64,000 bases of DNA. Origin: AP-15 sp963747735 (GTDB lineage Bacteria; Pseudomonadota; Alphaproteobacteria; ATCC43930; CGMCC-115725). Under the pieces are notes generated by a model. It was not told where the DNA came from, did not search any database, and saw nothing but the letters and a program-made list of their open reading frames with translations. Every line of letters starts with the position of its first letter. The first letter of the stretch is position 1. The stretch spans positions 310,001 through 374,000 of the forward strand of contig CAVVGE010000006.1 of NCBI GenBank assembly GCA_963747735.1, read 5' to 3'. The position numbers were made by a program, and so were the translations under genes. Below are positions 34,366 to 43,827 of this stretch, in pieces.

Positions 34366-34393
34366 TTGTGAGGTCGCGGCTTTCGATTATATT
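34366..34393 (+). promoter_or_regulatory. predicted promoter of the rimP-nusA-infB operon
   Basis: TTGTGA and TATATT are spaced 16 bp apart, in the AT-richest part of the gap before rimP. The predicted start of transcription is some 60 bp above the ATG and about 100 bp above the alternative TTG. Motif-based call. Confidence 0.45.
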
Positions 34394-34462
34394 GCCAAGC
34401 ACCCGTTCCATCCGCGGCGCGGATCGCGGGGCAGGTGGGCGGTGACGGCCCGCCTTTTTCCG

Positions 34463-35008
34463 ATGAATGGCGCAATTCGGCAAAAATCGAGGCAAGGGTT
34501 ATTGACCGATACCGATGCCATCGCGCGAATCGTCGAGCCGCCGCTCGAAGAGATGGGCTATCGCCTGGTCCGGGCGGCGATGACCAGCGGTCGCGGGGCG
34601 ACATTGCAGATCATGGCGGAACGCGTCGACGACGCACCGATGACGGTCGAGGATTGCGCGTTGATCAGCCGCCAGGTCTCGGCGCTCCTCGATGTCGCCG
34701 ACCCGATCGCCGGCGCCTACAGCCTCGAAATCAGCTCGCCCGGGATCGACCGGCCGCTGGTCCGCCCGGAGGATTACGACCGCTTCAGCGGCCATGAAGC
34801 AAAGATCGAGCTGAGCCGACCGAAAAACGGGCGCAAGCGTTTCCGTGGTCGCCTGGCCGGCGCGGCGAACGGCGTTGTCCGCCTTGCGACCGCGAATGGA
34901 GAAGAGGAATTGCCGCTTGACGCCGTCGCCAAGGCCAAGCTCGTCCTCAGCGACGAGCTGATCGCCGCAGCAAAATCGAAACAATCGAGACCGCTTCCGA
35001 GAGCATGA
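34463..35008 (+). CDS. rimP: ribosome maturation factor RimP
   Basis: Needed for 30S subunit maturation. The product has IARIVEPPLEEMGYRLVRA at the N-terminus, TVEDCALISRQVSALLDVAD, the family signature YSLEISSPGIDRPLVRPEDY and a C-terminal SH3-like domain. As given it is 181 residues; a TTG at 34502, which has GAGG 9 bp upstream, would give 168 residues starting MTDTDAIARIV, closer to the family's usual N-terminus, so that start is equally likely. The stop overlaps nusA by ATGA. First gene of the classic rimP-nusA-infB operon. Confidence 0.92.
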   Translation: MNGAIRQKSRQGLLTDTDAIARIVEPPLEEMGYRLVRAAMTSGRGATLQIMAERVDDAPMTVEDCALISRQVSALLDVADPIAGAYSLEISSPGIDRPLVRPEDYDRFSGHEAKIELSRPKNGRKRFRGRLAGAANGVVRLATANGEEELPLDAVAKAKLVLSDELIAAAKSKQSRPLPRA

Positions 35009-36561
35009 TGGAAAGCACAGTCACTTACGCCCGGCCCGAGCTGCTTCAGGTTGCCGATACGGTGGCACGCGACAAGGGAATCGACCGCGACGAAGTGCTC
35101 GAGGCGATGGAGCAGGCGATCCAGAAGGCCGGCCGCTCCAAATACGGGCAGGACTACGACATCCGCGCCGAGATCGACCGGCGCAACGGCGAGATTAGGC
35201 TGTTGCGCTTTCGCGAGGTGGCCGAGCCGATCGAAAACGAGGCGACGCAGATTGCGCTGCCCGAGGCGCAGCGCCTGAACCCCGAGGCGGAGATCGGCGA
35301 CTTTATCACCGACCCCTTGCCGCCGATCGATTTTGGCCGCATCGCGGCGCAGACGGCAAAGCAGGTCATCGTGCAAAAGGTGCGCGACGCCGAGCGCCAG
35401 CGCCAATTTCGCGAGTTCAAGGACCGGGTCGGCGAAATCGTCAACGGGCTCGTCAAGCGCGTCGAGTTCGGCAATGTCGTCGTCGATCTCGGCCGGGCCG
35501 AGGCGATGCTGCGGCGCGACGAATTGCTGGCGCGCGAAAGCTTTCGGCAGGGCGAGCGGGTGCGCGCCTACATCTATGACGTGCGACCCGAGCCGCGCGG
35601 CCCGCAGATCTTCCTGTCGCGCACCCATCCGCAATTCATGGCCAAATTGTTCGCCCAGGAGGTGCCGGAGATTTATGACGGCATCATCGAGATCAAGGCG
35701 GTGGCGCGCGATCCCGGCAGCCGAGCCAAAATCGCCGTCGTCTCGCGCGACAGCGGCATCGACCCGGTCGGCGCCTGCGTCGGCATGCGCGGCAGCCGGG
35801 TCCAGGCGGTGGTCGGCGAGCTGCAGGGCGAGAAGATCGACATTGTGCCGTGGTCTTCGGACCCCGCCACCTTTGTCGTCAATGCGCTGGCCCCGGCCGA
35901 AGTCGCCAAGGTGGTCATGGACGAGGAGCAGCGGCGGGTCGAGGTTGTCGTGCCCGACGACCAGCTGAGCCTGGCGATCGGCCGCCGCGGCCAGAATGTG
36001 CGCCTCGGCTCCCAGCTGACCGGCTGGGACATCGACATCCTGACCGAGGCCGAGGAATCGGAGCGGCGCACCGAGGAGTTCCGCACCCGCAGCAAGCTGT
36101 TTATCGACGCGCTCGATATCGACGAGGTGATCGCTCACCTGCTGGTGACCGAGGGTTTTGGGTCGCTCGAGGAAGTGGCCTATGTGCCGCCCGAAGACCT
36201 CGCCGATATCGAAGGGTTCGACCCCGAGATCGGCGCCGAATTGCAGGCGCGGGCGCAGGCGGCGCTGGGCCGGCGCGATCGCGATTACGAGGAGGAGCGG
36301 CGCCGCCTCGGCGTCGAGGACGAGCTCGCCGCCCTCGACGGGACGACCCCGGGCATGCTGGTGGCCCTCGGCGAAAAGGAGATCCGGACCCTCGACGATT
36401 TCGCCGGGCTCGCCGGCGACGAGCTGCTCGAGCTGTTGGCCGCCTCGGATAAGGGTGGCGTGGCCCTCGACCTCGATGCGGCCAATGCGTTGATCATGCG
36501 GGCGCGGGCGCATTGGTTCGAGGGCGAGCGGGCGGTCGCCGCGCCGCCGCAGGCGGAGTAG
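35005..36561 (+). CDS. nusA: transcription termination/antitermination factor NusA
   Basis: Binds RNA polymerase and nascent RNA to control pausing and termination. The 518-residue protein has the N-terminal polymerase-binding domain (LLQVADTVARDKGIDRDEVL), an S1 domain (residues about 130-200), two KH domains with the GACVGMRGSRVQAVVGELQG and AIGRRGQNVRLGSQLTGWDI motifs, and two C-terminal acidic HhH-like repeats typical of proteobacteria. It starts in the ATGA overlap with rimP. 17 bp after its stop the YlxR gene begins. Confidence 0.97.
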   Translation: MMESTVTYARPELLQVADTVARDKGIDRDEVLEAMEQAIQKAGRSKYGQDYDIRAEIDRRNGEIRLLRFREVAEPIENEATQIALPEAQRLNPEAEIGDFITDPLPPIDFGRIAAQTAKQVIVQKVRDAERQRQFREFKDRVGEIVNGLVKRVEFGNVVVDLGRAEAMLRRDELLARESFRQGERVRAYIYDVRPEPRGPQIFLSRTHPQFMAKLFAQEVPEIYDGIIEIKAVARDPGSRAKIAVVSRDSGIDPVGACVGMRGSRVQAVVGELQGEKIDIVPWSSDPATFVVNALAPAEVAKVVMDEEQRRVEVVVPDDQLSLAIGRRGQNVRLGSQLTGWDIDILTEAEESERRTEEFRTRSKLFIDALDIDEVIAHLLVTEGFGSLEEVAYVPPEDLADIEGFDPEIGAELQARAQAALGRRDRDYEEERRRLGVEDELAALDGTTPGMLVALGEKEIRTLDDFAGLAGDELLELLAASDKGGVALDLDAANALIMRARAHWFEGERAVAAPPQAE

Positions 36562-36578
36562 GCACGACGGCCGCAGGG

Positions 36579-37241
36579 GTGGCGACGGCGGGGCGCAGCC
36601 ACGACCCGGATGACAGCGGGCCGCAGCGCCGCTGCATCGTCACCGGCGATATTCGTGAGCGCGCATCGCTGCTGCGCTTTGTCGTCGGCCCCGGCGGCGA
36701 GATCGTGCCCGATGTCGCAGCTCGCCTTCCCGGTCGAGGTTTGTGGTTGACGCCGCGCCGCGATATAGTCGAGCGGGCGGTGGCGAAGCGGTTGTTCGCG
36801 CGCGCCGCACGGCAGAACGTTTTGGCGCCCTTGGGGCTGGCCGATCGCGTCGAGGCGTTGCTGGCGCAGCGCTGCCGCGATGCGCTGGGTTTCGCCCGGC
36901 GCGCCGGGCTGGCGGTCGGCGGTTTCGAGAAGGTGCGCGAAGCGGTGCTGGCCGGCAAGGCGGGGCTTCTCTTCGAAGCCCTCGACGCGGCCGAAGGCGG
37001 ACGCCGAAAGCTCCGCGCTGTCGGGCGCGGCCTGCCGGTCGCCGCGGTGCTCGCCGCCGTTGAGATCGGTGCGGCGTTCGGCCGCGACCATATCGTGCAC
37101 GCGGCGATCGGGCGCGGCCCGCTGTGCCGCCGGTTGATCGCCGATGCCGAGCGGATCGTAGGCTTTCGTCCGCGGGCAACGGTCGATTGTGGGATGAAAT
37201 CGGTTCCGGCGGCGCCGGATCATGGTATTGGACCGAGATGA
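36579..37241 (+). CDS. YlxR (DUF448) family RNA-binding protein, long form
   Basis: A 220-residue protein combining an N-terminal YlxR/DUF448 domain (RRCIVTGDIRERASLLRFVV, then RGLWLTPRRDIVERAV) with a C-terminal L7Ae-like domain (RDALGFARRAGLAVGGFEKV, GKAGLLFEALDA), the usual alphaproteobacterial form. It sits, as always, between nusA and infB; in other bacteria YlxR influences nucleoid-linked transcription and RNA binding. The start is a GTG giving a short MATAGRS lead; other starts inside nusA are possible. Its stop overlaps the infB start (ATGA). Confidence 0.88.
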   Translation: MATAGRSHDPDDSGPQRRCIVTGDIRERASLLRFVVGPGGEIVPDVAARLPGRGLWLTPRRDIVERAVAKRLFARAARQNVLAPLGLADRVEALLAQRCRDALGFARRAGLAVGGFEKVREAVLAGKAGLLFEALDAAEGGRRKLRAVGRGLPVAAVLAAVEIGAAFGRDHIVHAAIGRGPLCRRLIADAERIVGFRPRATVDCGMKSVPAAPDHGIGPR

Positions 37242-39856
37242 GCGACACGACAGAGCAAGAGCAAAAACGGCCGCTGACCCTCGGGCATGGGGGCGGCAGG
37301 CTGGAGCTGCGCAAAAGCGTCGAAACCGGCCAAGTGCGGCAGAGCTTTTCGCACGGGCGCTCGAAGACCGTCACCGTCGAGGTTCGCAAGAAACGCGCGA
37401 TCGGCCCAGGGGTGTCCGAAACCGGCCGGGCCGAGCCCACTCCGGCGGTAGCGCGCGACGCGCCGCCCGCAACGCCGGCGTCGGTCGCCGCGCCGACCCG
37501 CCGCCCGGTGGTGATCCCGCGGGCGCTGACCGAGGAGGAGCGCGCCGGCCGGGTCCGAGCGTTGCAGGATGCCCGCAAGGCCGATGACGAAGCGCGGCGC
37601 CGTGCGGCCCTGGCCGAGGCCGACCGGCGCCGCCAGGAAGAAGAGCGCGCTGTCACGGAAGCGCGCCTGCAGGCCGAGCAGGAGGCGCGGCGCAAGGTCG
37701 AAGATGAGGAGGCGCGGCGCGGTGCCGCCGAAGAGGCGCGCAAGCGCTCCGAGGAGGAGGCGCAGCGCCGCAAGGACGAAGAGTCGCGGCGCGAGGTCGC
37801 CGAGCGTGCCGGCAAGGCCGCAGCCGCCAAGGTCGCTGCCCTCGCCGCTGCCGGCAAGGTTAGCCTTCCGGCCGAGGAGGAGGAGCCGGCCGCGGCACCG
37901 CGGCGCGGCGCACGGCCCGAGATCAAGCGGCCGACGCCGGTGCCGCGCCAAGAGATGCGCCGCCGTGCCGGGAAGATGACGGTCACCCGTGCGCTCTCCG
38001 ACGACGAAGGCGAGCGCATGCGCAGCCTCGCCTCGGTGCGCCGGGCGCGCGAACGCGAGCGCCAGCGGCTGCATCAGAGTGAGCTGGAGCCGCCCAAGGT
38101 CGTGCGCGAGGTCATCGTCCCCGAAACCATCACCGTCCAGGAGCTGGCGGGCCGCATGGCCGAGCGCGGCACCGATGTGGTGCGGTCGCTGATGCGCATG
38201 GGGGTGATGGCGACGATCAACCAGGTGATCGACGCCGACACCGCCGAGCTGATCGTCAACGAGTTTGGGCACCGGCTGCGGCGCGTCTCCGAGGCCGATG
38301 TCGAAGTCGGCCTGCGCGGCGCGGCCGACGCTTCGGATATGCTCGAGCCGCGCGCGCCGGTGGTCACCGTGATGGGCCATGTCGACCACGGCAAGACCTC
38401 GCTGCTCGACGCGCTGCGCTCGACCGATGTCGCGGCCGGAGAGGCGGGCGGGATCACCCAGCATATCGGCGCCTATCGGGTGACCGTGAGCGGCGGCAAG
38501 CAGATCACCTTTATCGATACGCCGGGCCATCAGGCGTTTACCGCGATGCGCGCACGCGGCGCCAATGTCACCGACATTGTGGTGCTGGTCGTCGCTGCCG
38601 ATGACGGCATCATGGAGCAGACGGTCGAGGCCATCCGTCACGCCAAGGCGGCGCAGGCGCCGATCATTGTCGCGATCAACAAGATCGATCGACCCGATGC
38701 GCGCCCCGAGCGCGTGCGCCAGGAGCTCTTGCAGCACGACCTCGTCGTCGAGGAGCTGGGCGGCGAGGTGCTCGCCGTAGAGGTTTCGGCGCTGCAGAAG
38801 ACCAACCTCGACCGGCTCGAGGAAGCCATCCTGCTGCAGGCCGAGCTGCTCGATTTGCAGGCCAACCCGAACCGCGCGGCCGAGGGCGTGGTGCTCGAGG
38901 CGAAGCTCGAACGCGGCCGGGGTGCCGTCGCTACCGTGCTGATCCAGCGCGGCACGTTGCGGGTCGGCGATATCTTTGTCGCCGGCGGCGAATGGGGCCG
39001 GGTGCGCGCCCTCGTCGACGACCGCGGGCAAAGCCAGACCGAGGCCGGCCCATCGACCCCGATCGAGGTGCTGGGCCTCAACGGCACGCCGCTCGCCGGC
39101 GACGATTTTGTCGTCGCCGAAAACGAGGGCCGGGCGCGTGACATCGCCGATTTCCGGCAGCGCCGGCGGCGCGATGCGCAAGCGGCGGCGGGTACCCGCG
39201 GCACGCTCGAAGAGATGTTCTCGCAGATCGCCGCGGGGGTCGCCAAGGAGCTGCCGATTGTCGTCAAATCGGATGTGCAGGGCTCGCTCGAAGCGATCGT
39301 CGGGGCGCTCGAAAAGCTGTCGACCAGCGAGGTTTCGATCCGAGTGCTGCACTCCGCGGTCGGCGGCATCAACGAAAGCGACGTGATCCTGGCGCAAGCC
39401 TCCGATGCGCTGATCATCGGCTTCAATGTCCGCGCCAATCCGCAAGCGCGCGACCTGGCGCGCCGCGACGGCGTCGAGATCCGCTATTATTCGATCATCT
39501 ATCATCTGATCGACGACATGCGTGGCGCCTTGTCGGGCCTGTTGGCGCCGACCTTGCGCGAGCGTCTGCTCGGCAACGCCTCGATCCGCCAAGTCTTCAA
39601 CATCACCAAGGTCGGCAAGGTCGCCGGCTGCATGGTGACCGAGGGCACGGTGCGGCGCGGTGCCAAGGTGCGTCTGCTGCGCGACAACGTCGTGGTCCAT
39701 GAAGGCGCGCTGAAGACCTTGAAGCGGGTCAAGGACGAGGTGCGCGAGGTCCGCGAAGGCTACGAATGCGGCATGGCGTTCGAGAATTATCAGGACATCC
39801 AGACCGGCGACGTGATCGAGTGCTTCGAGATCGAGGAAGTGGCTCGGACATTGTAG
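37238..39856 (+). CDS. infB: translation initiation factor IF-2
   Basis: GTPase that places initiator tRNA on the 30S subunit. The 872-residue protein has the alpha-type long N-terminus with a highly charged, coiled region (residues about 110-210, repeated EEARR/AEEEA), the IF2_N segment TVQELAGRMAERGTDVVRSL, and the G domain from about 375 with GHVDHGKTSLLDAL, DTPGHQAFTAMRARGA and NKIDRP. Domains II to IV follow to the conserved EEVARTL end. The ATG overlaps the YlxR stop by 4 bp. rbfA starts 19 bp after the stop. Confidence 0.97.
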   Translation: MSDTTEQEQKRPLTLGHGGGRLELRKSVETGQVRQSFSHGRSKTVTVEVRKKRAIGPGVSETGRAEPTPAVARDAPPATPASVAAPTRRPVVIPRALTEEERAGRVRALQDARKADDEARRRAALAEADRRRQEEERAVTEARLQAEQEARRKVEDEEARRGAAEEARKRSEEEAQRRKDEESRREVAERAGKAAAAKVAALAAAGKVSLPAEEEEPAAAPRRGARPEIKRPTPVPRQEMRRRAGKMTVTRALSDDEGERMRSLASVRRARERERQRLHQSELEPPKVVREVIVPETITVQELAGRMAERGTDVVRSLMRMGVMATINQVIDADTAELIVNEFGHRLRRVSEADVEVGLRGAADASDMLEPRAPVVTVMGHVDHGKTSLLDALRSTDVAAGEAGGITQHIGAYRVTVSGGKQITFIDTPGHQAFTAMRARGANVTDIVVLVVAADDGIMEQTVEAIRHAKAAQAPIIVAINKIDRPDARPERVRQELLQHDLVVEELGGEVLAVEVSALQKTNLDRLEEAILLQAELLDLQANPNRAAEGVVLEAKLERGRGAVATVLIQRGTLRVGDIFVAGGEWGRVRALVDDRGQSQTEAGPSTPIEVLGLNGTPLAGDDFVVAENEGRARDIADFRQRRRRDAQAAAGTRGTLEEMFSQIAAGVAKELPIVVKSDVQGSLEAIVGALEKLSTSEVSIRVLHSAVGGINESDVILAQASDALIIGFNVRANPQARDLARRDGVEIRYYSIIYHLIDDMRGALSGLLAPTLRERLLGNASIRQVFNITKVGKVAGCMVTEGTVRRGAKVRLLRDNVVVHEGALKTLKRVKDEVREVREGYECGMAFENYQDIQTGDVIECFEIEEVARTL

Positions 39857-39875
39857 GCGCCGCGGCGGTTCGCAG

Positions 39876-40322
39876 ATGAGCGAGGAACGCCGCCGGTCGC
39901 GTCCGGCCGGCGGGGGCCAGGAAAGCGGAGCGGGCCAGCGTCGCCGCCGGGTCGGCGAGGAGCTGCGCCATGTGCTGGCGCAATTGCTGCGCGACCGCGT
40001 GTGTCGCGACCCGGTCTTGCGCGACGCCGACATCACCGTTGCCGAGGTCCGGCTCAGCCCCGATTTGCGCAATGCCACCGCCTTTGTGATGCCGCTCGGT
40101 GGTGTCGATGCAACCCAGACTGTGGCCGCGCTCGAACGCGCCGCCGGGTTTTTGCGCGGGCTTCTGGCGCGGGCCGTGCGATTGCGCCGGGCGCCGAGCC
40201 TGACCTTTATGCTCGACCCATCCTACGACGAGGCCGACCGAATCGCCCGGCTGCTGGCGCGGCCCGACGTGCGGCGCGATCTCGACCCGCCGCCGCCTGC
40301 GGCCCCGGACCATGCCGGCTGA
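39876..40322 (+). CDS. rbfA: ribosome-binding factor A
   Basis: KH-fold factor for 16S rRNA 5'-end processing and cold adaptation. The 148 residues include VGEELRHVLAQLLRDRVCRD, ITVAEVRLSPDLRNATAFVM and LTFMLDPSYDEADRIARLL, all family landmarks. The N-terminus (about 20 residues, Arg/Gly-rich) and C-terminus (Pro-rich) extend beyond the E. coli protein, as is common in alphaproteobacteria. The last 11 bp overlap the start of truB. Confidence 0.94.
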   Translation: MSEERRRSRPAGGGQESGAGQRRRRVGEELRHVLAQLLRDRVCRDPVLRDADITVAEVRLSPDLRNATAFVMPLGGVDATQTVAALERAAGFLRGLLARAVRLRRAPSLTFMLDPSYDEADRIARLLARPDVRRDLDPPPPAAPDHAG

Positions 40323-41226
40323 CGCCAGCGTGCACGGCTGGCTCGTCGTCGATAAGCCGCTCGGCATCACTTCGAGCCGGGTGGTCGCGCTGGTCCGCCA
40401 CCGCACCGGGGCAAAGGCCGGGCATGCCGGCACTCTCGATCCGTTGGCGACGGGCGTGCTGCCGATCGCGCTCGGCGAAGCGACCAAGACCGTCCGCTAC
40501 GTCGTCGCGAGGCATAAACGCTATCGCTTTCGCATTCGCTGGGGGATCGCGCGCGACACCGACGACGGTGAAGGCGAAATCGTCGGCGAAACCGCGGCAC
40601 GGCCCGGTCGCGAGGCGATCGAGGCGGTGCTGCCGCGCTTTACCGGTGTCATCGCACAGGTCCCCCCCGCTCATTCGGCGATCAGAATCGCCGGGCGTCG
40701 CGCCTACGCGCTGGCCCGCGCCGGCAGTCCGCCCGATTTGCCGGCACGGCCGGTCGAGGTGAGCGCGCTGCGGTTGATCGCGACCACCGACCCCGACCAT
40801 GCCGATTTTGAAGCAACGGTCGGCAAGGGCACCTTTATCCGCGCCCTCGCGCGCGATCTCGCGGGCGCGCTCGGCACTTTGGGCTATGTCGTGGCGCTGC
40901 GCCGGCTCGCGGTCGGCCGCTTTACCGAGGCGCAGGCGATTTCGCTGGAAACCGTGGCGTCATGGCGTCATATTGGCGACGCGTGCGGAGATTTGCTCCC
41001 GATCGAGACCGCGCTGGACGGCATCCCGGCAGTGGTCCTGGCGGCGGGCGAAGCCGCTCGGTTGCGTTTCGGGCAGCGCGTCAGGCCGTGCGACCCGAAG
41101 GTGTTGGCCGATCTTGATCGCGTGGGTCGCGGCGGCGTGGTCGGTGCCTGGCAAGACGGCGCTCTCGTCGCTTTCGCCAGGGTTGAAGAGGATGGTTTGC
41201 AAGCGGTGCGGGTAATCAATCGTTGA
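40312..41226 (+). CDS. truB: tRNA pseudouridine(55) synthase
   Basis: Makes pseudouridine 55 in the T-loop of tRNA. The 304-residue protein opens with VHGWLVVDKPLGITSSRVVA, has the catalytic aspartate in GHAGTLDPLATGVLPIALGE, the YRFRIRWGIARDTDD strand and the PPAHSAIRIAGRRAYALAR motif. A C-terminal extension beyond residue 230 resembles the alpha/gamma TruB_C region. It overlaps rbfA and is followed, ten bases after its stop, by rpsO. Confidence 0.96.
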   Translation: MPADASVHGWLVVDKPLGITSSRVVALVRHRTGAKAGHAGTLDPLATGVLPIALGEATKTVRYVVARHKRYRFRIRWGIARDTDDGEGEIVGETAARPGREAIEAVLPRFTGVIAQVPPAHSAIRIAGRRAYALARAGSPPDLPARPVEVSALRLIATTDPDHADFEATVGKGTFIRALARDLAGALGTLGYVVALRRLAVGRFTEAQAISLETVASWRHIGDACGDLLPIETALDGIPAVVLAAGEAARLRFGQRVRPCDPKVLADLDRVGRGGVVGAWQDGALVAFARVEEDGLQAVRVINR

Positions 41227-41236
41227 GGGAGTGGTG

Positions 41237-41506
41237 ATGTCGATTACGGCCGAGCGCAAACAGGCGCTGATCGGCGACTACGCGACGAAGACGGCCGATA
41301 CCGGGTCGCCGGAAGTTCAGGTCGCAATCTTGAGCGAGCGGATCCGCAATCTGACCGATCATCTGGCGACCCACAAAAAGGACTTTCACTCGCGGCGCGG
41401 GTTGCTGGTCATGGTCGGCCAGCGCCGCCGGCTGCTGGATTACCTCAAACGGTCGAGCACCCAGCGTTACGAGACCTTGATCGGGCGGCTCGGCTTGCGC
41501 CGCTGA
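41237..41506 (+). CDS. rpsO: 30S ribosomal protein S15
   Basis: Primary binding protein of the 16S rRNA central domain, 89 residues, exactly the family length. Visible landmarks: DTGSPEVQVAILSERIRNLT, HLATHKKDFHSRRGLLVMVG and RRRLLDYLKRSSTQRYETLI. I take the ATG giving MSITAERKQ, with GAGGGA close by; a GTG two codons earlier is possible. It is ahead of pnp in the same order as in most proteobacteria. Confidence 0.97.
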   Translation: MSITAERKQALIGDYATKTADTGSPEVQVAILSERIRNLTDHLATHKKDFHSRRGLLVMVGQRRRLLDYLKRSSTQRYETLIGRLGLRR

Positions 41507-41603
41507 GATTTTGTCGAAAACCGACCCGCGATCAACCCTCCGCCGCCGTCTCGAATTGACGGCCGGCCTGCGCCGTTGCGCGGCACGGCTGTCTCCCATC
41601 ATT

Positions 41604-41647
41604 GCCGGTGCGTGCGGCGCAATATCGATTGCGCCGGCGATGCCGGC
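41604..41647 (+). promoter_or_regulatory. stem-loop in the pnp leader
   Basis: A perfect 9-bp stem, CGGCGCAAT-ATCG-ATTGCGCCG (41615-41636), is enclosed by a second 5-bp stem, GCCGG (41604-41608) with CCGGC (41643-41647). It lies about 30 bp before pnp. In E. coli a comparable leader hairpin is cut by RNase III as the first step of PNPase autoregulation; the same role here is an inference from position. No T-run follows, so a terminator is less likely. Confidence 0.5.
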
Positions 41648-41674
41648 TTTGCTTTTCATGAAGGAAGCAATTGA

Positions 41675-43807
41675 ATGTTCCAAGTCTATCGCAAGGAGCT
41701 GAGCTGGGGCGGACGCCGGCTCGTCCTCGAGACCGGCAAGATGGCGCGGCAGGCCGATGGAGCGGTGCTGGCGACCTATGGCGAGACCTCGGTGCTGTGC
41801 ACCGCCGTCGCGATGAAGACCGCCAAGCCCGGCCAGGACTTCTTCCCGCTGACTGTCAATTATCAGGAAAAGACGTTTGCCGCCGGCAAAATTCCCGGCG
41901 GCTTTTTCAAGCGCGAAGGCCGGCCTTCGGAAAAGGAGACCTTGGTCTCGCGGCTGATCGACCGGCCGGTGCGGCCGCTGTTCGCGCCGGGCTTCAACAA
42001 CGAGACGCAGATCATCTGCACCGTCTTGAGCCACGATCTGGAGAACGACCCCGACATTGTGGCGTTGGTCGGCGCGTCGGCGGCCTTGACGATCTCCGGC
42101 ATCCCGTTTTTCGGCCCGATCGCCGGGGCGCGGGTCGGCTATATCGACGGCGGCTACGTCCTCAACCCGACCTCGGGCCAATTGTCCAGCTCGCAGCTCG
42201 ATCTCGTCGTCGCCGGCACCGCCGAGGGCGTCTTGATGGTCGAATTGGAGGCGAAGGAGCTTTCCGAGGATGTCATGCTGGGCGCGGTGACGTTCGGCCA
42301 TCGCCAGTTCCAACCGGTGCTTCAGGCGATTATCGAGCTCGCCGAGACCTGCGCCCGCGAGCCGTGGAGCGTGGCGTCGCCGCCGGCGGAAAAGGCCGCG
42401 ATCGAGGCGAAGCTGCGTGACGCCGTCGGGCCGGCGATCGCCGCTGCCTATCGCGAGCAAGGCAAGCAGGACCGCAGCAATCGGCTCGACACGGCGCGAA
42501 CGCAACTGACCGAGCTTTTCCCTGAGGAGGGAGAGCGCGCGCTCGCCCAAAAGCTCTTTAAGGACCTCGAAAAGGAGATCGTGCGCGGCGCGGTGCTGCG
42601 CGGCGAGCCGCGGATCGACGGCCGCGACACGAAGAGCGTGCGTCCGATCGTGTGCGAGGTCGGGCTTCTGCCGCGCGCCCACGGCTCGGCCTTGTTCACG
42701 CGCGGCGAGACCCAGTCGCTCGCGGTGGCCACCCTCGGCACCGGCCAGGACGAGCAGATGATCGACGCGCTCGAAGGCGAATACCGCGAAAGCTTTATGC
42801 TGCACTACAATTTCCCGCCCTATTCGACCGGCGAGACCAAGCGGATGGGGTCGCCCGGCCGGCGCGAGATCGGCCACGGCAAGCTCGCTTGGCGCGCCGT
42901 GCGTGCGCTGTTGCCGTCGAAGGACAGCTTTCCCTACACGATCCGCGTCGTCTCCGAGATCACCGAATTGAACGGCTCGTCCTCGATGGCCACGGTATGC
43001 GGCGCCTCGCTCGCCTTGATGGATGCCGGGGTGCCGCTGCCGCGCTCGGTCGCCGGCATCGCCATGGGGCTGATCAAGGAGCCCGAAGGCTTTGCCGTCT
43101 TGTCCGACATCCTCGGCGACGAGGACCATCTCGGCGATATGGATTTCAAGGTGGCCGGCACCGAGCGCGGCATCACCGCGCTGCAGATGGACATCAAGAT
43201 CACCTCGATCACCGAGGAGATCATGCGCGTGGCGCTGGCCCAGGCGCGCGATGGCCGGGTCCATATCCTCGGCGAGATGGCCCGCGCCTTGACGGGGGCG
43301 CGCGAGGAGGTCAGCGGCAATGCTCCGCGCATCACCACCTTCAGCATTCCCAAGGACAAGATCCGCGAAGTCATCGGCTCGGGCGGCAAGGTGATCCGCG
43401 AAATCACCGAAACGACCGGCGCCAAGATCGACATCGATGACGACGGCACGATCAAGGTGGCTGCCGTCGATGCCTCCGCCGCCCAATCGGCGATCGACTG
43501 GATCCGCGGCATCGTCGCCGAGCCGGAATTGGGCGTGATCTACAACGGCAAGGTGGTCAAGACCGTCGATTTCGGGGCGTTCGTCAATTTCCTCGGGTCG
43601 CGCGACGGGCTCGTGCACATCAGCGAATTGGCGCCGCACCGGGTCGGCAAGGTCGCCGACGTCGTCAAGCTCGGCGATCCGGTCAAGGTCAAGGTGCTGG
43701 GCTTCGACGATCGCGGCAAGGTCAAGCTGAGCATGCGCCAGGTCGATCAGGAAACCGGCGAGGATCTCGGGCTCAGGCGGCCGGAGCCGGCAAAGGCGAT
43801 GCCCTGA
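41675..43807 (+). CDS. pnp: polyribonucleotide nucleotidyltransferase (PNPase)
   Basis: 3'-to-5' phosphorolytic exoribonuclease and degradosome component. The 710 residues hold two RNase PH domains: LVLETGKMARQADGAVLATY and GGFFKREGRPSEKE near the start, then LFTRGETQSLAVATLGTGQD and ELNGSSSMATVCGASLALMD in the second copy, with the catalytic DILGDEDHLGDMDFKVAG region. KH (IGSGGKVIREITETTGAKID) and S1 (GLVHISELAPHRVG) domains end the protein. GAAGGA precedes the ATG. Confidence 0.97.
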   Translation: MFQVYRKELSWGGRRLVLETGKMARQADGAVLATYGETSVLCTAVAMKTAKPGQDFFPLTVNYQEKTFAAGKIPGGFFKREGRPSEKETLVSRLIDRPVRPLFAPGFNNETQIICTVLSHDLENDPDIVALVGASAALTISGIPFFGPIAGARVGYIDGGYVLNPTSGQLSSSQLDLVVAGTAEGVLMVELEAKELSEDVMLGAVTFGHRQFQPVLQAIIELAETCAREPWSVASPPAEKAAIEAKLRDAVGPAIAAAYREQGKQDRSNRLDTARTQLTELFPEEGERALAQKLFKDLEKEIVRGAVLRGEPRIDGRDTKSVRPIVCEVGLLPRAHGSALFTRGETQSLAVATLGTGQDEQMIDALEGEYRESFMLHYNFPPYSTGETKRMGSPGRREIGHGKLAWRAVRALLPSKDSFPYTIRVVSEITELNGSSSMATVCGASLALMDAGVPLPRSVAGIAMGLIKEPEGFAVLSDILGDEDHLGDMDFKVAGTERGITALQMDIKITSITEEIMRVALAQARDGRVHILGEMARALTGAREEVSGNAPRITTFSIPKDKIREVIGSGGKVIREITETTGAKIDIDDDGTIKVAAVDASAAQSAIDWIRGIVAEPELGVIYNGKVVKTVDFGAFVNFLGSRDGLVHISELAPHRVGKVADVVKLGDPVKVKVLGFDDRGKVKLSMRQVDQETGEDLGLRRPEPAKAMP

Positions 43808-43827
43808 GCGAGGCCGCGTCGCCGCCG

